Below are positions 56,132-64,000 of a stretch of 64,000 nt of DNA, one piece after another. The DNA is from Paracoccaceae bacterium (lineage in GTDB: Bacteria; Pseudomonadota; Alphaproteobacteria; Rhodobacterales; Rhodobacteraceae). The position numbers and the translations under genes are program-made. Under the pieces are notes generated by a model. It saw only the letters and a list, made by a program, of their open reading frames with translations. It had not been told where the DNA came from and made no database searches. The stretch's first letter is position 1, and the number at the start of each line of letters is the position of its first letter. The stretch spans positions 22,671 to 86,670 of the forward strand of contig JALEGX010000026.1 in NCBI GenBank assembly GCA_022763485.1, given 5' to 3'.

Positions 56132-57586
56132 TCAGGATTTGACGGGCTGCGCCAGTTTCAGCAGCAGGTCCAGGTCCAGATACTGCTCCAGGTGATCGGC
56201 CAGCGCATCCAGCACATCTTCGACCCCGTCTTCATACAGCAGGTCGCTTTCGTGCCCCAGATCGGCCAGGAACCGGGCGCGGAAACCATCCGAGGAAAAC
56301 AGCCCGTGCAGATAGGTGCCGCGCACCCGCCCGTTGCGGGACACCGCGCCTTCGTCGCGCCCCTCGATCGATAGCCACGCACGATCGCAATCGGCACCTT
56401 CGGTCCGGCCCATGTGGATCTCATAGCCGCTGACGGGGATATCATCCTCGATCATGGATGCTTCGGTCAGGGTGACGCGTTTCTGGCCCGCCATCACCGT
56501 ATGGACGTCCAGCAGGCCAAGGCCGTCGACCTTGCCGGGGCGGCCATCAACGCCATCGGGATCATCAATGGTCTTGCCCAGGATCTGATAGCCGCCGCAA
56601 AGGCCCAGCACATGCCCGCCGCGTCTTGCATGGGCCAGGATGTCGATGTCCCAGCCCTGTGCGCGCAGGAAGTTCAGATCGCCAATGGTCGATTTGCTGC
56701 CTGGGATCAGGATCAGAGCCGCATCACCCGGCAGGGCACGTCCGGGGGGCACAATCTCCACGGATACGCCCGGTTCGGCCGAGAGCGGGTCCAGATCGTC
56801 GAAATTGGCCATGCGTTCCAATTGCGGCACAATCACCTTGCAGGCGCCGCCCTTGTGCGAGGCAATGTCCATCATGTCCTCGGCAGGCAGACGCCACGCG
56901 TCATTGAACCAGGGCAGGACGCCAAGGCAGGGCCAGCCCGTGCGCTCAACGATATCATCCCGCCCCGCATCAAAGAGGCTCAGATCTCCGCGGAACCGGT
57001 TGACGGCAAAACCCACGATCCGGTCCAGATCCTCTTGCTCGAGCACGGCCTGCGTGCCGACCACCTGTGCGATCACACCGCCCCGGTGAATGTCCCCGAC
57101 CAGAACCACCGGGACATCTGCGGCGCAGGCAAAGCCCATGTTGGCAATGTCGCCCTTGCGCAGGTTTGTCTCTGCCGGCGAGCCGGCACCTTCGATCAGC
57201 ACCAGATCAGCATCCGCGGCCAGTCGGTGGAAGCTTTCCAGTGCGGCCTCCAGAAGCCCGGATTTGTCCCGCATGAAAGACCCGGCCGAGCGGGTGCCGC
57301 GGCGCTTGCCATGTACGATCACCTGCGCGCCGGTATCGGTTTCCGGCTTCAGCAGCACAGGGTTCATATCGGTGTGGGGCGCGCGCCGGGCGGCGCGGGC
57401 CTGCAGCGCCTGTGCGCGGCCGATTTCGCCCCCTTCAGGGGTCACGGCCGCATTGTTCGACATGTTCTGTGGCTTGAACGGAGCGACGTTCAGCCCGCGT
57501 CGCACAAACGCCCGTGCCAGACCGGCAACGACAAGGGACTTGCCGACATTGCTGCCCGTACCCTGAATCATGATGGACCGCGCCAT
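56132..57586 (-). CDS. cobQ: Cobyric acid synthase
   Basis: [63 protein letters not shown]. Confidence 0.97.
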   Translation of the reverse strand: MARSIMIQGTGSNVGKSLVVAGLARAFVRRGLNVAPFKPQNMSNNAAVTPEGGEIGRAQALQARAARRAPHTDMNPVLLKPETDTGAQVIVHGKRRGTRSAGSFMRDKSGLLEAALESFHRLAADADLVLIEGAGSPAETNLRKGDIANMGFACAADVPVVLVGDIHRGGVIAQVVGTQAVLEQEDLDRIVGFAVNRFRGDLSLFDAGRDDIVERTGWPCLGVLPWFNDAWRLPAEDMMDIASHKGGACKVIVPQLERMANFDDLDPLSAEPGVSVEIVPPGRALPGDAALILIPGSKSTIGDLNFLRAQGWDIDILAHARRGGHVLGLCGGYQILGKTIDDPDGVDGRPGKVDGLGLLDVHTVMAGQKRVTLTEASMIEDDIPVSGYEIHMGRTEGADCDRAWLSIEGRDEGAVSRNGRVRGTYLHGLFSSDGFRARFLADLGHESDLLYEDGVEDVLDALADHLEQYLDLDLLLKLAQPVKS

Positions 57587-57644
57587 GTGATGCCTCCTAT
57601 GCTTTATTCGCACATGACCGATTTCAACGCGCGAGGGAAGAGGC

Positions 57645-58211
57645 ATGAATACACCGGCTCATATTTTGATCGGGGCCGCCCTGTTCGGACGCGGGCCTGG
57701 CCGCGCCGTGGTGGCTGCGGCTGCCATCGGCGCGGTGCTGCCGGACCTGTCGCTTTACCTGATGGCGGGCTGGGCCCTGCATGTCCAGCAGATCCCGCCG
57801 AGCATCGTTTTCGATGAGCTGTATTTTTCACCAGCCTGGCAGAAAGTTTTCGCAGTCGATAATTCGCTGGTTCTGTGGGGTGGGGCGCTTGTGCTGGGCC
57901 TGGCGCTGCGAAAACCGGTGCTGATGGCTTTCGCCGGGTCCGGCGTTCTGCACCTGCTGCTGGATCTGCTGCTCCATGCCGGGGACGGAAGGCCGCATTT
58001 CTGGCCGTTCAGCGATTGGGTGTTCGACAGCCCGGTCAGCTATTGGGACAGCCACCATCATGCCTCCATCGTGGTGCCACTGTCGGCCATGATATGCGTG
58101 CTGGCCTTTTCCGTCCTCTGGCGGCGCTCCGGGTGGATCGGACGCGGGGGCGGGGCGGCATTGCTGGGGGCCGAGATCTGGGTCGCCTATCAATGGCTGA
58201 TGTTTTTCTGA
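57645..58211 (+). CDS. Integral membrane protein, YdjM-like metal-dependent hydrolase type
   Basis: [15 protein letters not shown]...[14 protein letters not shown]...[22 protein letters not shown]; divergent from cobQ. Confidence 0.6.
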   Translation: MNTPAHILIGAALFGRGPGRAVVAAAAIGAVLPDLSLYLMAGWALHVQQIPPSIVFDELYFSPAWQKVFAVDNSLVLWGGALVLGLALRKPVLMAFAGSGVLHLLLDLLLHAGDGRPHFWPFSDWVFDSPVSYWDSHHHASIVVPLSAMICVLAFSVLWRRSGWIGRGGGAALLGAEIWVAYQWLMFF

Positions 58212-58313
58212 CGCCCGGACCGGCGGTCGAGATCGGCTAAATCCCTGTGGCAGAAACAAGAAAAGCGCGCCCCCCAGGACACGCTTTTCTGGTCAGGTTG
58301 ACGAAGCTGCGTG

Positions 58314-58634
58314 TTACGCGGCTTCGGCCTGCTCCGCGGCATTGCGACGTTCGCTTTCCTCGCGCGACAGCGCGACGGAGGTGCGGACACCGCGTCCAAC
58401 GAATTCCATCAGGCCCGAAACGACTCGTTCGTTCGGGTCGATACCGGCACAGGTCAGCACTTCGCGACCATCACGCGACCGGGCCCAGCGGGCAATCTGT
58501 TCAGGACCATTGCCGTACTTCTTGTCGTCGGCGATGGCATCGTCCAGTGCAGCCAACACAACAGCTGCGAACAGTTTTCGAGCGCGGTTTCCCTGCTCAT
58601 TGTTAAAGGCAGTGCCGTCAACGAAATCTCTCAT
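58314..58634 (-). CDS. Small conserved alphaproteobacterial protein (DUF6280-like)
   Basis: MRDFVDGTAFNNEQGNRARKLFAAVVLAALDDAIADDKKYGNGPEQIARWARSRDGREVLTCAGIDP. Confidence 0.65.
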   Translation of the reverse strand: MRDFVDGTAFNNEQGNRARKLFAAVVLAALDDAIADDKKYGNGPEQIARWARSRDGREVLTCAGIDPNERVVSGLMEFVGRGVRTSVALSREESERRNAAEQAEAA

Positions 58635-58852
58635 CTCGTTTCCTTTGTTGTTCTTGCTCTTGCAATTTTCGGCGTGGCGTTGCTTATGACTTATTCGAAC
58701 CGATTCGGGTACCCTGATATTGCATGGCTATCATGCATCAGATGCATAGCTTTCTGCGGGTGCAGCACCATATATCGTTGTCTTGCCTGATCGGCCCTTG
58801 CCAGATATAGGGTTCGCAATCTGATCATCAACTACCCGAGAGGGATTAAGCC

Positions 58853-59416
58853 ATGCCCAAGATCAACGGCAACGAAATCCGCCCCGGCAACGTTCTGGAA
58901 CACAATGACGGGCTCTGGGCAGCGGTCAAAGTGGATCACGTCAAACCGGGAAAGGGCGGTGCATTCGCCCAGGTCGAACTGCGCAACCTGCGCAATGGCT
59001 CCAAGCTGAACGAACGCTTCCGCAGCGCGGACAAGGTTGAGCGTGTGCGCCTGGAGCAGAAGGACCAGCAGTTCCTGTACGAAGACGACGGGATGCTGAT
59101 CTTCATGGACACCGAAACCTATGAACAGAACCAGATCCCCGCGGATCTGCTGGGCGATCGCCGTCCGTTCCTGCAGGATGGCATGACCATCGTGGTGGAA
59201 TTCTATGAGGCGGAAGCGCTGAACGCGACCCTGCCGCAGAAGGTGACCTGCAAGATCGCCGAGACCGAGCCGGTGGTCAAAGGCCAGACGGCCGCGAACT
59301 CGTTCAAACCCGCGATCCTGGACAACGGGGTCAAGGTCATGGTGCCGCCATTCGTTGGTCAGGACGAAATGATCGTGGTGAACACCGAAACCATGGAATA
59401 TTCCGAGCGCGCCTGA
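58853..59416 (+). CDS. efp: Elongation factor P
   Basis: [65 protein letters not shown]. Confidence 0.97.
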   Translation: MPKINGNEIRPGNVLEHNDGLWAAVKVDHVKPGKGGAFAQVELRNLRNGSKLNERFRSADKVERVRLEQKDQQFLYEDDGMLIFMDTETYEQNQIPADLLGDRRPFLQDGMTIVVEFYEAEALNATLPQKVTCKIAETEPVVKGQTAANSFKPAILDNGVKVMVPPFVGQDEMIVVNTETMEYSERA

Positions 59417-59429
59417 TCGGGGCCGCGCG

Positions 59430-59460
59430 CCAATCCCCGCTTTCTGCCGGGGATTGGCTT
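59430..59460 (+). terminator. Terminator-like hairpin after efp
   Basis: ccaatccccg ctttctg ccggggattgg ctttg. Confidence 0.6.
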
Positions 59461-59500
59461 TGCGATCTGACTGTCTCCGGCTTTGACCAAGGAGACTGTC

Positions 59501-59968
59501 ATGATCGAATGTTTGACCGAAGACCGGTTGGCGGAGCTTCTGCCGATCAACAAAGTGGTTCAGGACCTGCATGTGCGGGCCTACCCCGAGCTCTTTCGCT
59601 CCAACCCGGATCCCCATGACTTGCTTGAGTTTTTCCGCGCGGCGCGCACCGCCGAAGGCGGCGCAATTCTGGCGGATTGCCGCCCTTGCGGGATCGTTGG
59701 CTATGCGCTGTTGTCGGTGGACACCCGGCCCGGAAACGCATTGGTACACGACCAGTGCTATGGGCATCTGCAACAGATCGCCGTGCTGCCAGAGTGGCAG
59801 CGCAAAGGCGTGGGGCGCGGCCTGATCCGTGCGTCGGTTGCCCATTTTCGCAGCCAAGGCGTGCAGGAGTGGCGGGCCAGCTGGTGGGCGTTCAATGAAG
59901 CATCTGCGGCCTTGCTGACCGCTGAAGGGCTGGTGCCATCATTGCAGTTCGGGCGCGCGCGCCTTTGA
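59501..59968 (+). CDS. GNAT family N-acetyltransferase
   Basis: LQQIAVLPEWQRKGVGRGLIRASVAHFRSQGVQEWRASWWAFNEASAAL; RBS aaggag. Confidence 0.88.
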   Translation: MIECLTEDRLAELLPINKVVQDLHVRAYPELFRSNPDPHDLLEFFRAARTAEGGAILADCRPCGIVGYALLSVDTRPGNALVHDQCYGHLQQIAVLPEWQRKGVGRGLIRASVAHFRSQGVQEWRASWWAFNEASAALLTAEGLVPSLQFGRARL

Positions 59969-60065
59969 AAATGTCGTTTTCGGGGCCGAAAATTTCGCAG
60001 TTTTCTCTAGGGATGGCGGCGGAATTTGCCCTCTGACAGAGGGTCTTGGAAAAGCTGGGGATGAC

Positions 60066-60509
60066 ATGACCGCAGGTTCGGAGCTTCTCTTCGTTTACGG
60101 CACGCTACTGGGACAGTCCGGGCATCCGATGTCCAAGCTGCTGGCCGAACATGGCCGCCTGCTGGGCGAGGGGAGCATCCGGGCGCGGCTCTACATCATC
60201 GATGATCCGGATGAGCCGGGACAGAACTTCTATCCTGGTGCCGTGCCCTCTGCGAAGGCTTCGGATCAGGTGTGTGGCGAGTTGCATCAGGTGCTGAACC
60301 CGGCGCTGGTGTTAGAGGCGTTCGACGTGTTCGAAGCCTGCGCCCCCGGTGCCAATGAACCCTATGAATTCCTGCGCCGTCCGATCCTGGTCACCCTGCA
60401 GGACGGAACCCAGCATTGGGCCCGTACCTATCTGTATACATGGGATGTTTCAGAGGCGCGCCATGTCCCCTCGGGCCGCTACACAGAGGCGACGCCGGAC
60501 ATCCGTTAA
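60066..60509 (+). CDS. Gamma-glutamylcyclotransferase (AIG2-like)
   Basis: ELLFVYGTLLGQSGHPMSKLLAEHGRLLGEGSIRARLYIIDDPDEP...VCGELHQV. Confidence 0.85.
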   Translation: MTAGSELLFVYGTLLGQSGHPMSKLLAEHGRLLGEGSIRARLYIIDDPDEPGQNFYPGAVPSAKASDQVCGELHQVLNPALVLEAFDVFEACAPGANEPYEFLRRPILVTLQDGTQHWARTYLYTWDVSEARHVPSGRYTEATPDIR

Positions 60510-61240
60510 GCCCGTTTGACAGTGGCCGATCCGGCTTGCATGGCGCCCGTGGCCCGGTCGAACCGCAGGTAAGCCAGCGCGGTTGTTCCCGATTGGGTGA
60601 GCAGGGTGCCAACGGGTTTGCCGTCTGCGGTGATCGGGGTTCCGGGCGCTTCGGTCCCGTCGATCGTCACCTGCGCCAACCCTTTGCGCAGTTCGGTCTT
60701 GTGCTTCATCCGTGCGGTCACTTCCTGACCCACGTAGCAGCCCTTGCGGAAATCCACCCCGTTCAGCCGTTCGAACCCGCATTCCAGGATATAGCTGTCC
60801 TGGGTCAGCTCGATCCCGGTTTCCGGCACACAATGGGCCACGCGCAGAGCAGACCAGTCGCTGCCATCATCGGCTTCGGCATCGGTGGTATAGGCGCGCC
60901 AGCCCAGCTCCGGGTGACGCGGATCCGCAAAGGCGCCCTCCGGCGCGGGACCCGTGCCGCGTTGCAGGTTCAGCTCCGTCTGGGAAATCGCCACATCCGC
61001 ACGCAGCCGGTACATGTTCAGCCGTTTGCTCAGCCCGTCTGCCAGCTCCTCGGCCACGTCCAGAAGCACGGCCTCTCCATCCGGAACCAGAAAGAAATCG
61101 GCCAGATACTTGCCCTGGGGTGTCAGCAATGCGGCATAGACCAGCCCGCTGTCCAGCTTTGCGACGTCATTGGTGACCAGCCCCTGCAGGAAGCTGCGGG
61201 TGTCGGCTCCGGTCAGGCGAAGGATGCGGCGGGTGGTCAT
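60506..61240 (-). CDS. ygfZ: YgfZ/GcvT-like folate-binding protein
   Basis: RRILRLTGADTRSFLQGLVTNDVAKL...GVDFRKGCYVGQEVTARMKHKTELRKGL. Confidence 0.92.
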   Translation of the reverse strand: MTTRRILRLTGADTRSFLQGLVTNDVAKLDSGLVYAALLTPQGKYLADFFLVPDGEAVLLDVAEELADGLSKRLNMYRLRADVAISQTELNLQRGTGPAPEGAFADPRHPELGWRAYTTDAEADDGSDWSALRVAHCVPETGIELTQDSYILECGFERLNGVDFRKGCYVGQEVTARMKHKTELRKGLAQVTIDGTEAPGTPITADGKPVGTLLTQSGTTALAYLRFDRATGAMQAGSATVKRA

Positions 61241-61316
61241 CTTTGCGGTCCTCGGCGTGGTGTCTGGGATTTCCCTGATATAGGAAAGATATCTGAAAGA
61301 AACAGGAAAACGTGAC

Positions 61317-62000
61317 ATGCCCGCACCGATCAGCATCGTGATCCCGACGCTCAATGCCGAAGATGAGCTTGCGGCAAGTCTGGAAGCGCTGATGGAAGGG
61401 TTGGCCAGCGGGCTGATCCGCGAGCTTGTGATCTCGGACGGGGGGTCAACAGACCGAACGCTGGATATCGCCGAAGAGGCGGGGGCCCGGATCATCACCG
61501 GGGCCGCGTCGCGGGGCGGGCAGCTGCGGCGCGGCTGCGCCGATGTCCGGGGCGAATGGCTTTTGGTGCTGCACGCGGACACCAGACTGTCGCCCGGCTG
61601 GTCCGAGGCCGTTTCCGCCCATCTGGAGCAATCCCCCGGCAGGGCGGCCTGGTTCCACCTGTCCTTCCGGCAGGGCGGGGGCGCCGGGCGGCTGGTTGCC
61701 GCCTGGGCCAATCTGCGCGCCGGCCTGTTCGGATTACCCTATGGGGATCAGGGGCTTCTGGTGCCGCGCGCTTTGTACCAGAGCGTTGGCGGCTACCCGG
61801 ATCAGCGCCTGATGGAGGACGTGGCGCTGGTGCGAAAACTGCGCCCGATGGTGGCATTGCAGGCCACCGCCAGCACCAGCCCCATTCGTTATCAGCGCGA
61901 GGGTTGGCTGCGGCGCGGGACGCGAAACCTGTTGACGCTGACCCGCTATTTTCTGGGCGCGGATCCTGATCGGCTGGCGGGATTTTACACCCGCCGCTAA
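61317..62000 (+). CDS. TIGR04283-type (arsenosugar-associated) glycosyltransferase
   Basis: ISIVIPTLNAEDELAASLEALMEGLASGLIRELVISDGGSTDRTLDIAEEAGARIITGAASRGGQLRRGC. Confidence 0.85.
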   Translation: MPAPISIVIPTLNAEDELAASLEALMEGLASGLIRELVISDGGSTDRTLDIAEEAGARIITGAASRGGQLRRGCADVRGEWLLVLHADTRLSPGWSEAVSAHLEQSPGRAAWFHLSFRQGGGAGRLVAAWANLRAGLFGLPYGDQGLLVPRALYQSVGGYPDQRLMEDVALVRKLRPMVALQATASTSPIRYQREGWLRRGTRNLLTLTRYFLGADPDRLAGFYTRR

Positions 62001-62005
62001 GGGGA

Positions 62006-63865
62006 TCAGCCGCCGAACAGGCGCTGGGTTAGACGACGGAACCACGGTGTCGCGGTGACGCTGACTTCGGTCTCGCTGGGGGCCTGGGCGGCAACGCCTT
62101 CGGGGTCCACCAGCGTCTTGCCGTCCTGGAACTGCAACCGGTAGAGGTCTGCATAGATGCCGCCGCGCGACAGCAGTTCATCATGTGTGCCCTGATCCAC
62201 AACCTCGCCGCGTTCCATGACAATGATCTTGTCGGCATTGCGGATGGTCGACAGGCGGTGCGCAATCACCAGCGTGGTGCGCCCCCCCGACAGCCGGTCC
62301 AGCGCCTGCTGCACCACCTGCTCGGACTGCGCATCCAGCGCCGAGGTCGCCTCATCCAGCAGCAGAACCGGCGTATCCCGCAGCAGCGCCCGCGCGATCA
62401 CCACCCGCTGGCGCTGGCCGCCGGACAGGGCCGATCCGCGGGGGCCGACCAGCGTGTCCAGACCATCGGGCAGCTTGGGCAGGAAGTCCGCCACATGTGC
62501 TGCTTCCAGCACCTCCTGCAGCTGCTCTTCGGTCACATCGGTGCGTCCCAGCAGGATGTTCTCGCGCAGGGTTTCGTCAAAAAGCAGCGCCTCCTGGCTG
62601 ACCACGGAAAAGAGGTTGCGCAGCTCCGGCAGATCCACGTCGCGGACCGCAGTACCGCCGACCTGAACGCGGCCTTCCTGCGGATCAATCAGGCGCGTCA
62701 GCAGGTTGAAAATGGTGGACTTTCCGGCCCCGGAGGCCCCGACAAGCGCGGTGGTCTTGCCCGCTTCGGCATAAAGGTTCAGGTCACGCAGAACCGTGGC
62801 CTCACCATAGCGCAGCGTCACGTTTTCAAGGTTGATGTCCGGGCGACCGGCGGGGGCGGCCACCGGGTTTTCGGGGGCGACCAGCTTGATCGGCGCGTCC
62901 ATCAGCTCCTTGATCCGCTCCAGCGCAGCCGCTGCAACCTGCCAGGTGCCAGAGACCGAAGCCAGTCGGCGCATCGGATCGAAGGCCAGGCCGATTGCGG
63001 TGAAGAAGCTCATGAACTGACCAACGGTCTTTTCACCCTCGATGATTTCCGAGCCGCCATAGAGCAGCACGCCCATGAAGCCCAAGCCGGCCATGACGTC
63101 GATCATCCCGGTGATCGACGCGGTGCCGAAGGAGGCACGCACCTCGGAGCGGACGAAATGCTGCATGTGTCCGTCAAAGCGATCGGACTGGTAGCGTTCC
63201 AGATTGTTCAGCTTGATCGGGACGATGCCGTGAAAGATCTCGTCCAGCCGGGTGGCCAGCGTTGCGCCCAGATCGCGGGCCTGCGCGGCCTTGCGGCGGA
63301 CATAACGCTGCGCCTTTGAGATCGGCAATAGCAGGATCGGCAGTCCGACCAGCATCACCAGTGTCCAGATGGGATCGACGCTGACCGCCACGCCGATCAG
63401 CACCACCAGCGAAATCATGTCACGTCCGGCCCCGGTAATGATCACCTGCCAGACCTGATTGACCGCACCCACGTCGCTTTGCACCCGCTGGATCAGGAAC
63501 CCGGGCGGGTGGACCTGGTGAAAGGCGGGATCCTGACGGATCAGGCGTTTCAGCATGTCACTGCGCAGATGGGCGGCGGTTTCCTGTGAAATCTTCGACA
63601 GCAGAACCTTCTGGCCGACCCCGGCCATGCCGCGCACCGAAAAGATGATCAGGAAGGTCACGCTGACCCAGCCCAGTGCGCTGGCATTCCCCTGGACGAA
63701 GACCTCATCGAACATGGGCTGCATCATGTAGCTGATCGCGCCGACCATCGAGCCTTCGACCAGCATGAACAGGACGGCGATACCCAGAACGCCCATATGC
63801 AGGCGCAGGTATCCGGACCAGAGCCAGCGCATCAGAGCGCGGGAGGAAGCTTGCGGTGTGCTCAT
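62006..63865 (-). CDS. ABC transporter, MsbA-like permease/ATPase
   Basis: Six-TM domain; Walker A LVGASGAGKSTIFNLLTR, signature LSGGQRQRVVIARALLRDTPVLLLDEATSALD. Confidence 0.93.
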   Translation of the reverse strand: MSTPQASSRALMRWLWSGYLRLHMGVLGIAVLFMLVEGSMVGAISYMMQPMFDEVFVQGNASALGWVSVTFLIIFSVRGMAGVGQKVLLSKISQETAAHLRSDMLKRLIRQDPAFHQVHPPGFLIQRVQSDVGAVNQVWQVIITGAGRDMISLVVLIGVAVSVDPIWTLVMLVGLPILLLPISKAQRYVRRKAAQARDLGATLATRLDEIFHGIVPIKLNNLERYQSDRFDGHMQHFVRSEVRASFGTASITGMIDVMAGLGFMGVLLYGGSEIIEGEKTVGQFMSFFTAIGLAFDPMRRLASVSGTWQVAAAALERIKELMDAPIKLVAPENPVAAPAGRPDINLENVTLRYGEATVLRDLNLYAEAGKTTALVGASGAGKSTIFNLLTRLIDPQEGRVQVGGTAVRDVDLPELRNLFSVVSQEALLFDETLRENILLGRTDVTEEQLQEVLEAAHVADFLPKLPDGLDTLVGPRGSALSGGQRQRVVIARALLRDTPVLLLDEATSALDAQSEQVVQQALDRLSGGRTTLVIAHRLSTIRNADKIIVMERGEVVDQGTHDELLSRGGIYADLYRLQFQDGKTLVDPEGVAAQAPSETEVSVTATPWFRRLTQRLFGG

Positions 63866-64000
63866 GTCGTCATCTTTTCCGGGGATGGGGGGCACAGGGG
63901 CATTGGGGCCTCGTTCAGTTTGCCCGGGCCATTTAAGCAGCTGTATCCACAGGTGCAAGTCGCCCATCGGGGCGCATTTCTACGAAAGCGTGCATTGACG

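Noticed and set aside
57587-57644. Cobalamin riboswitch for cobQ
   Set aside because: Only about 58 nt separate cobQ from the divergent gene, too short, and no B12-box-like sequence was noticed.
58832-59857. 341-aa minus-strand ORF opposite efp and GNAT
   Set aside because: Antisense shadow of efp.

Overview
The window is high-GC alphaproteobacterial chromosome, most likely Rhodobacteraceae/Roseobacter-type judging by gene content. That content includes a TelA/XpaC cluster, an atpHAGDC operon without atpB/E/F, a LpxR-like protein, a Hint_2 protein, a DUF6280-like protein and a PopZ-like acidic protein. Most of it is housekeeping: gatCA, rnpB, rpmG, rpsD, hisC/tyrC, clpA, gloB, the ATP synthase operon, prs, ribF, pobR/pobA, lepA, pcm, tolC, cobQ, efp, ygfZ and an MsbA-like ABC exporter. 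No CRISPR array, rRNA, prophage, transposase or convincing tRNA was seen. The observations most worth follow-up are: (1) an ExbB/MotA-like protein paired with a 784-aa OmpA/MotB-like protein whose periplasmic coiled coil looks far longer than the periplasm is deep; (2) a co-directional SPFH / DUF2927 lipoprotein / TelA / XpaC cluster led by a 29-aa membrane peptide that is in frame with XpaC across one TGA; (3) an ATP-grasp-like gene split by a single in-frame TAG; (4) a secreted acidic protein frameshifted at a 7-bp homopolymer, next to a low-GC gene resembling an Imm11/DUF1629 immunity protein; (5) a low-GC DUF3800 islet with a perfect 9-bp inverted repeat ending 1 nt before its start codon; (6) several palindromic operator candidates; and (7) REP-like hairpin repeats downstream of the DUF3800 gene. 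All family names come from reading the sequence by eye; no database search was run.
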